Below, piece by piece: positions 61,095 through 64,000 of a stretch of 64,000 nucleotides of DNA. The stretch is from assembly GCF_019550795.1 (NCBI RefSeq), contig NZ_CP080545.1, forward strand, positions 3,568,001 to 3,632,000, given 5' to 3'. Origin of the DNA: Paenibacillus sp. sptzw28. GTDB lineage: Bacteria; Bacillota; Bacilli; Paenibacillales; Paenibacillaceae. The notes under the pieces are model-generated. The model did no database searches, was not told the origin of the DNA, and saw nothing but the letters and a program-made list of their open reading frames with translations. How positions within the stretch are numbered: the first letter of the stretch is position 1; the number at the start of each line of letters is the position of its first letter. The translations under genes were made by a program, and so were the position numbers.

Positions 61095-62483
61095 TTATTT
61101 GCCGTAGTAGCCTTGAATGAGCGGCTGCACCTGCGGTTCGACCGCTTTCAGAGCGGTCTCCGCCGTCTCTTTCCCTGTCCATACTTTATCAAGAGCAGGC
61201 GTAACCAGCGCGCTGATCTTCGCCAGGTTCTTCACTTCGAAGCCTGGTGTGCGGACGCCATTCTCCATCGTCTGTTTCATAAAGGCATCCACATAGCCTT
61301 CCGGATGAGCTTTATTGCCCTTCGCCCATTTCGCAACCAATTCGGGGTTCGTGTACCACTCTTTCTTGAGCGGCATCCACAGTCCGCCCGCATGAAGCGG
61401 CAGGGTCGATTCCGGGTCGGCCATCCATTTGTACAACAGCCAGGCCTCTTTCGGATGCTTGGTTGAGCCGAAGATGACGGTCGGAGCACCGTCGGACAAG
61501 GTATTACTAATTTTCAGCTTCGGCAGCACGCCTACTCCCAGGTTGAAGTCCTGTTCGGCGAATGCCTGCAACCCCCAGTTCCCTGATACGGTTATCGCAA
61601 CCCTCTTGGTCTGCAAGGCCATATCGGGTAAGCTCTTGGTCTGCAGCGGGGTCGGTGACACATGATATTTGTACATCAAATCGGCGAGCTTCTGAATCGC
61701 CTCGATCGCCTCAGGCTGAGCCAGTCCGAAGCCTTTGCCGTCGGGAGTCAGATAATTGCCCTCATTGGATACGACAGCGGCCATCATGTTATAGGGATCG
61801 TATTGAAAACCGAACTGCTTTATTTTCTTCGGATCGAAATTGGGGGATAACGCATTGTTCCCATTCTCATCTATTGTCAGCTTTCTCGCTACCTCAAGGA
61901 ATTTATCCCAGTCCCATGCGTCGGCCGCTTTCGTCGGCGGCAGCTCCACTCCGGCCTCCAGCAGCATGTCCTTGTTATACATGATGCCGTAGCCTTCAAC
62001 AGCCGTACTCATACCGAGCGTCTTGTCAGGGGCCCAGTTGTACCAAACCTGATCCAGATAATCTTCCTTTCTGAAGTCGGAATCCGCTTCAATCAAGGGA
62101 TTGAGGTTTAGCAGCTTTCCATCTTCAGCCCATGCCAAGGCCGTTCCCGCCGGCATGTAACCGAGGTCCGGAGCAACGTTGCCTGCGACCATCGTAGTAA
62201 TTTTCGTCGTATAGTCGGAAGGAATGTGCAGCGGCTCGACCTTGATCCCTTCATGCTTGGCTTCAAATGCCTTGAGCGCTTCCGTTACGGTCTTCTTCTC
62301 AATCGTATCGCCCCAGAATGCAAACTTGAGCGTGATGGTTTCCTTTCCCTCGGCCGCTGCCCCTGCCGGGTTATCCGCACTATTCCCCCCATTGTTACTT
62401 CCCGCTGAGCATCCGGTCAGCAGTAAGACAGCAATGACACATGTAGACAAGGCAATCGTCCAATACCGTTTAACGTGAGCCAT
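61095..62483 (-). CDS. Sugar-binding lipoprotein of the arabinoside transporter
   Basis: A 462-residue family-1 binding lipoprotein (lipobox LLTGC, Cys about 25). Typical runs are LKAFEAKHEGIKVEPLHIPS, GYGIMYNKDMLLEAGVELPP and TVIFGSTKHPKEAWLLYKWM. It captures oligosaccharides for the two permeases that follow; the GH127 gene after them suggests arabinose-containing substrates. The kinase encoded upstream may control it. Confidence 0.92.
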   Translation of the reverse strand: MAHVKRYWTIALSTCVIAVLLLTGCSAGSNNGGNSADNPAGAAAEGKETITLKFAFWGDTIEKKTVTEALKAFEAKHEGIKVEPLHIPSDYTTKITTMVAGNVAPDLGYMPAGTALAWAEDGKLLNLNPLIEADSDFRKEDYLDQVWYNWAPDKTLGMSTAVEGYGIMYNKDMLLEAGVELPPTKAADAWDWDKFLEVARKLTIDENGNNALSPNFDPKKIKQFGFQYDPYNMMAAVVSNEGNYLTPDGKGFGLAQPEAIEAIQKLADLMYKYHVSPTPLQTKSLPDMALQTKRVAITVSGNWGLQAFAEQDFNLGVGVLPKLKISNTLSDGAPTVIFGSTKHPKEAWLLYKWMADPESTLPLHAGGLWMPLKKEWYTNPELVAKWAKGNKAHPEGYVDAFMKQTMENGVRTPGFEVKNLAKISALVTPALDKVWTGKETAETALKAVEPQVQPLIQGYYGK

Positions 62484-62611
62484 TCACATCTTCCTCCCCT
62501 GAAAATGTTTTAAAACCGCCCGGGAAAATTTACTGAATATTCACATTAATAAGTGTAGTACAACAACCGGCCTGTCATATAGTCGAACATTTTTGTAAAG
62601 GTGGACGATTT

Positions 62612-64000
62612 TTATAGGTTTGTGCCTGGAAGTGTGATGATGACGATTGTGCCTTGTCCCTCCAGCGAATCGATACGGACTCCGTAGCCGTCGCCATAGA
62701 TCAGCTTGATTCTTTTGTTTACATTTTGAATGCCGATTGAATCCTGTCCGCTGGCTGCGATCTCCCTCAGCTTGCCGCTGCTGATCCCTCTTCCGTTATC
62801 TTCGACGGCAAAGTACCGATCACCATCTTCGATCCATCCGCGAATGCGGATTTCCCCACCGCTTTCGATGCCGGAAAATCCGTGGATAATCGCATTTTCC
62901 ACAAAAGGCTGGAGGAACAGCTTGGGCACCTTATACTTGTACAGCTCCGGCTCTATCTCGAAGGCAACGGTGAATTTACCTTCGAAACGGTTATCGATAA
63001 TATAGATATAATTCCGCAGCCACTCCAAATCGGCACCGAATTCGCCGATATCGTGCTGATTTTGCGATGTATATTGAAGCATGGAGGATAAGCTGATCAG
63101 CATTCGGCTGATTTCCTTCTGTTTATTTTCAAGCGCCATCCAATTGATAACATTCAGCGTGTTATACAGAAAATGAGGATTCAATTGAATGTTAAGCGCC
63201 ATAATTTCCGCTTCTTTCTCGCGAATGGCCACTTTATAATTTTCCTCGATCAATATTTTGATTTTCGCGCTCATTTGATTAAACTTACTGATCAAATATC
63301 CCATTTCGCTTTTGTTGTTTATTGGAATTTTTGTTTCAAAGTCGCCTTCCCCCGCCTTTTTGATCGCCTGAAGCAGCTTCTTGACCGGTTTGGTTATCGA
63401 TTCGGCAAACAGAAACGCAAACAGGAGCGAGGCGGCGACCAATATAACCGCAAGATAAAACGTATATGACCTGATAGTCGGAATGAACGAGCTCATCAGC
63501 TCCTCAGGCGAGATGACGATTCCGGATATCCAGCCCGTGACACGAGAGGTGTCGAAACAGACGATCATCGGCTTGCCCCCGCTTGAAATCACAAGCGAGC
63601 CGCTTCCTCGTCGGGCCATATCGTCCAACCATTCCGGCGTTTCCCGGGCAGCGATCTTATTCTTGTCGCTGTGAGCGATAATATCGCCTTCTTTACTGGT
63701 CACGAAGAACGAAGCCCCTTTGACAGGGAGGCTGTTCTCGAACACATCCAGGTACAGATCGGGCTGGTAATTCACGACAAGTACGGGAAGCTCCGCCCTG
63801 CCTTCAAGCGGAGTCATATCATTGCCGTCCAGTTGGAACAGCTTCAGGAGCCGGACCGCAGAAAACAGGTACCGGTAATCGATGCTTGCCGATTTCAAAT
63901 AATCGCTGTGAAACATATCCGCAAAGTCGTAGGAGGGGATCCATGAAAGCCCGCCGTCCATCCTCATAGCTTCCCGGTAAAGCTGCGTGCTTTTGAAAGC
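62612..64000 (-). CDS. Sensor histidine kinase, YesM-like (N-terminus beyond the window)
   Basis: The C-terminal 460 residues of a kinase: extracellular sensor part, a membrane segment (TFYLAVILVAASLLFAFLFA), HAMP, phosphoacceptor His in LNIQLNPHFLYNTLNVI, and ATPase motifs LQPFVENAIIHGFSG and VEDNGRGIS. Frame is open to the window edge, so the start is outside. It faces the transporter genes in the same direction; its regulator partner is not in the window. Confidence 0.9.
   Translation of the reverse strand, partial: AFKSTQLYREAMRMDGGLSWIPSYDFADMFHSDYLKSASIDYRYLFSAVRLLKLFQLDGNDMTPLEGRAELPVLVVNYQPDLYLDVFENSLPVKGASFFVTSKEGDIIAHSDKNKIAARETPEWLDDMARRGSGSLVISSGGKPMIVCFDTSRVTGWISGIVISPEELMSSFIPTIRSYTFYLAVILVAASLLFAFLFAESITKPVKKLLQAIKKAGEGDFETKIPINNKSEMGYLISKFNQMSAKIKILIEENYKVAIREKEAEIMALNIQLNPHFLYNTLNVINWMALENKQKEISRMLISLSSMLQYTSQNQHDIGEFGADLEWLRNYIYIIDNRFEGKFTVAFEIEPELYKYKVPKLFLQPFVENAIIHGFSGIESGGEIRIRGWIEDGDRYFAVEDNGRGISSGKLREIAASGQDSIGIQNVNKRIKLIYGDGYGVRIDSLEGQGTIVIITLPGTNL

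Overview
The window looks like a chromosomal piece of a Paenibacillus-like, endospore-forming, Gram-positive bacterium. The evidence is strong AGGAGG-type ribosome binding sites, lipobox lipoproteins, a spoVA-type sporulation cluster, YesM/YesN-type sensor-regulator pairs, Lpl-type sugar transporters and a BmrCD-type exporter. Almost everything is on the minus strand. No tRNA, rRNA, CRISPR array, insertion sequence or prophage gene was seen.

Iron block (1-14.9 kb). A nine-gene, mostly overlapping operon (13296 down to 1170) encodes a staphyloferrin-B-like NRPS-independent siderophore pathway. In transcription order it is sbnA, sbnB and three IucA/IucC synthetases, with the citrate synthase sbnG, decarboxylase sbnH and MFS exporter sbnD among them, and then a second sbnH-like gene. 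That last gene has Asn where its paralogue has the expected catalytic Cys. Four promoters in this block carry Fur boxes: those of sbnA, an FhuF-like reductase, a lipoprotein, and a secreted protein cut by the left edge. A fifth Fur-type promoter drives another lipoprotein at 42.9 kb. A small LuxR-type regulator and a perfect inverted repeat lie just upstream of the operon.

14.9-23.5 kb holds a 42-residue Cys protein, the bmrCD exporter behind a leader peptide and attenuator, an unknown membrane protein, a LysM-CAP protein, a HesB-like protein and a class III aminotransferase. 23.5-39.8 kb is a polysaccharide locus: an esterase, a broken GH97 gene, a binding protein, a YesN/YesM pair, an alpha/beta hydrolase, a GH43 beta-xylosidase, a giant heparinase II/III-like protein and an Lpl-type ABC importer.

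40-45.5 kb holds a three-gene operon pairing a stand-alone LigD-type 3'-phosphoesterase with a PNKP-like 5'-kinase (a possible split end-healing system), a 43-residue charged protein, the iron-regulated lipoprotein and an ArsB/NhaD-type transporter. 45.6-52.4 kb holds ppdK, a methyltransferase, a YitT-like protein and an OmpR-type two-component system. At 52.6-53.1 kb is a chimeric gene: an AT-rich signal peptide joined to a very GC-rich DUF6223-like body.

53.3-56.9 kb resembles the mobile spoVA (spoVA2mob) spore heat-resistance cluster: YhcN/YlaJ lipoprotein, SpoVAD, SpoVAC, DUF421-DUF1657 protein and a separate DUF1657 protein, plus a 44-residue four-Cys protein. 57-64 kb is a second sugar locus: GH127 beta-L-arabinofuranosidase, two permeases, a binding protein and a YesM-type kinase cut by the right edge.
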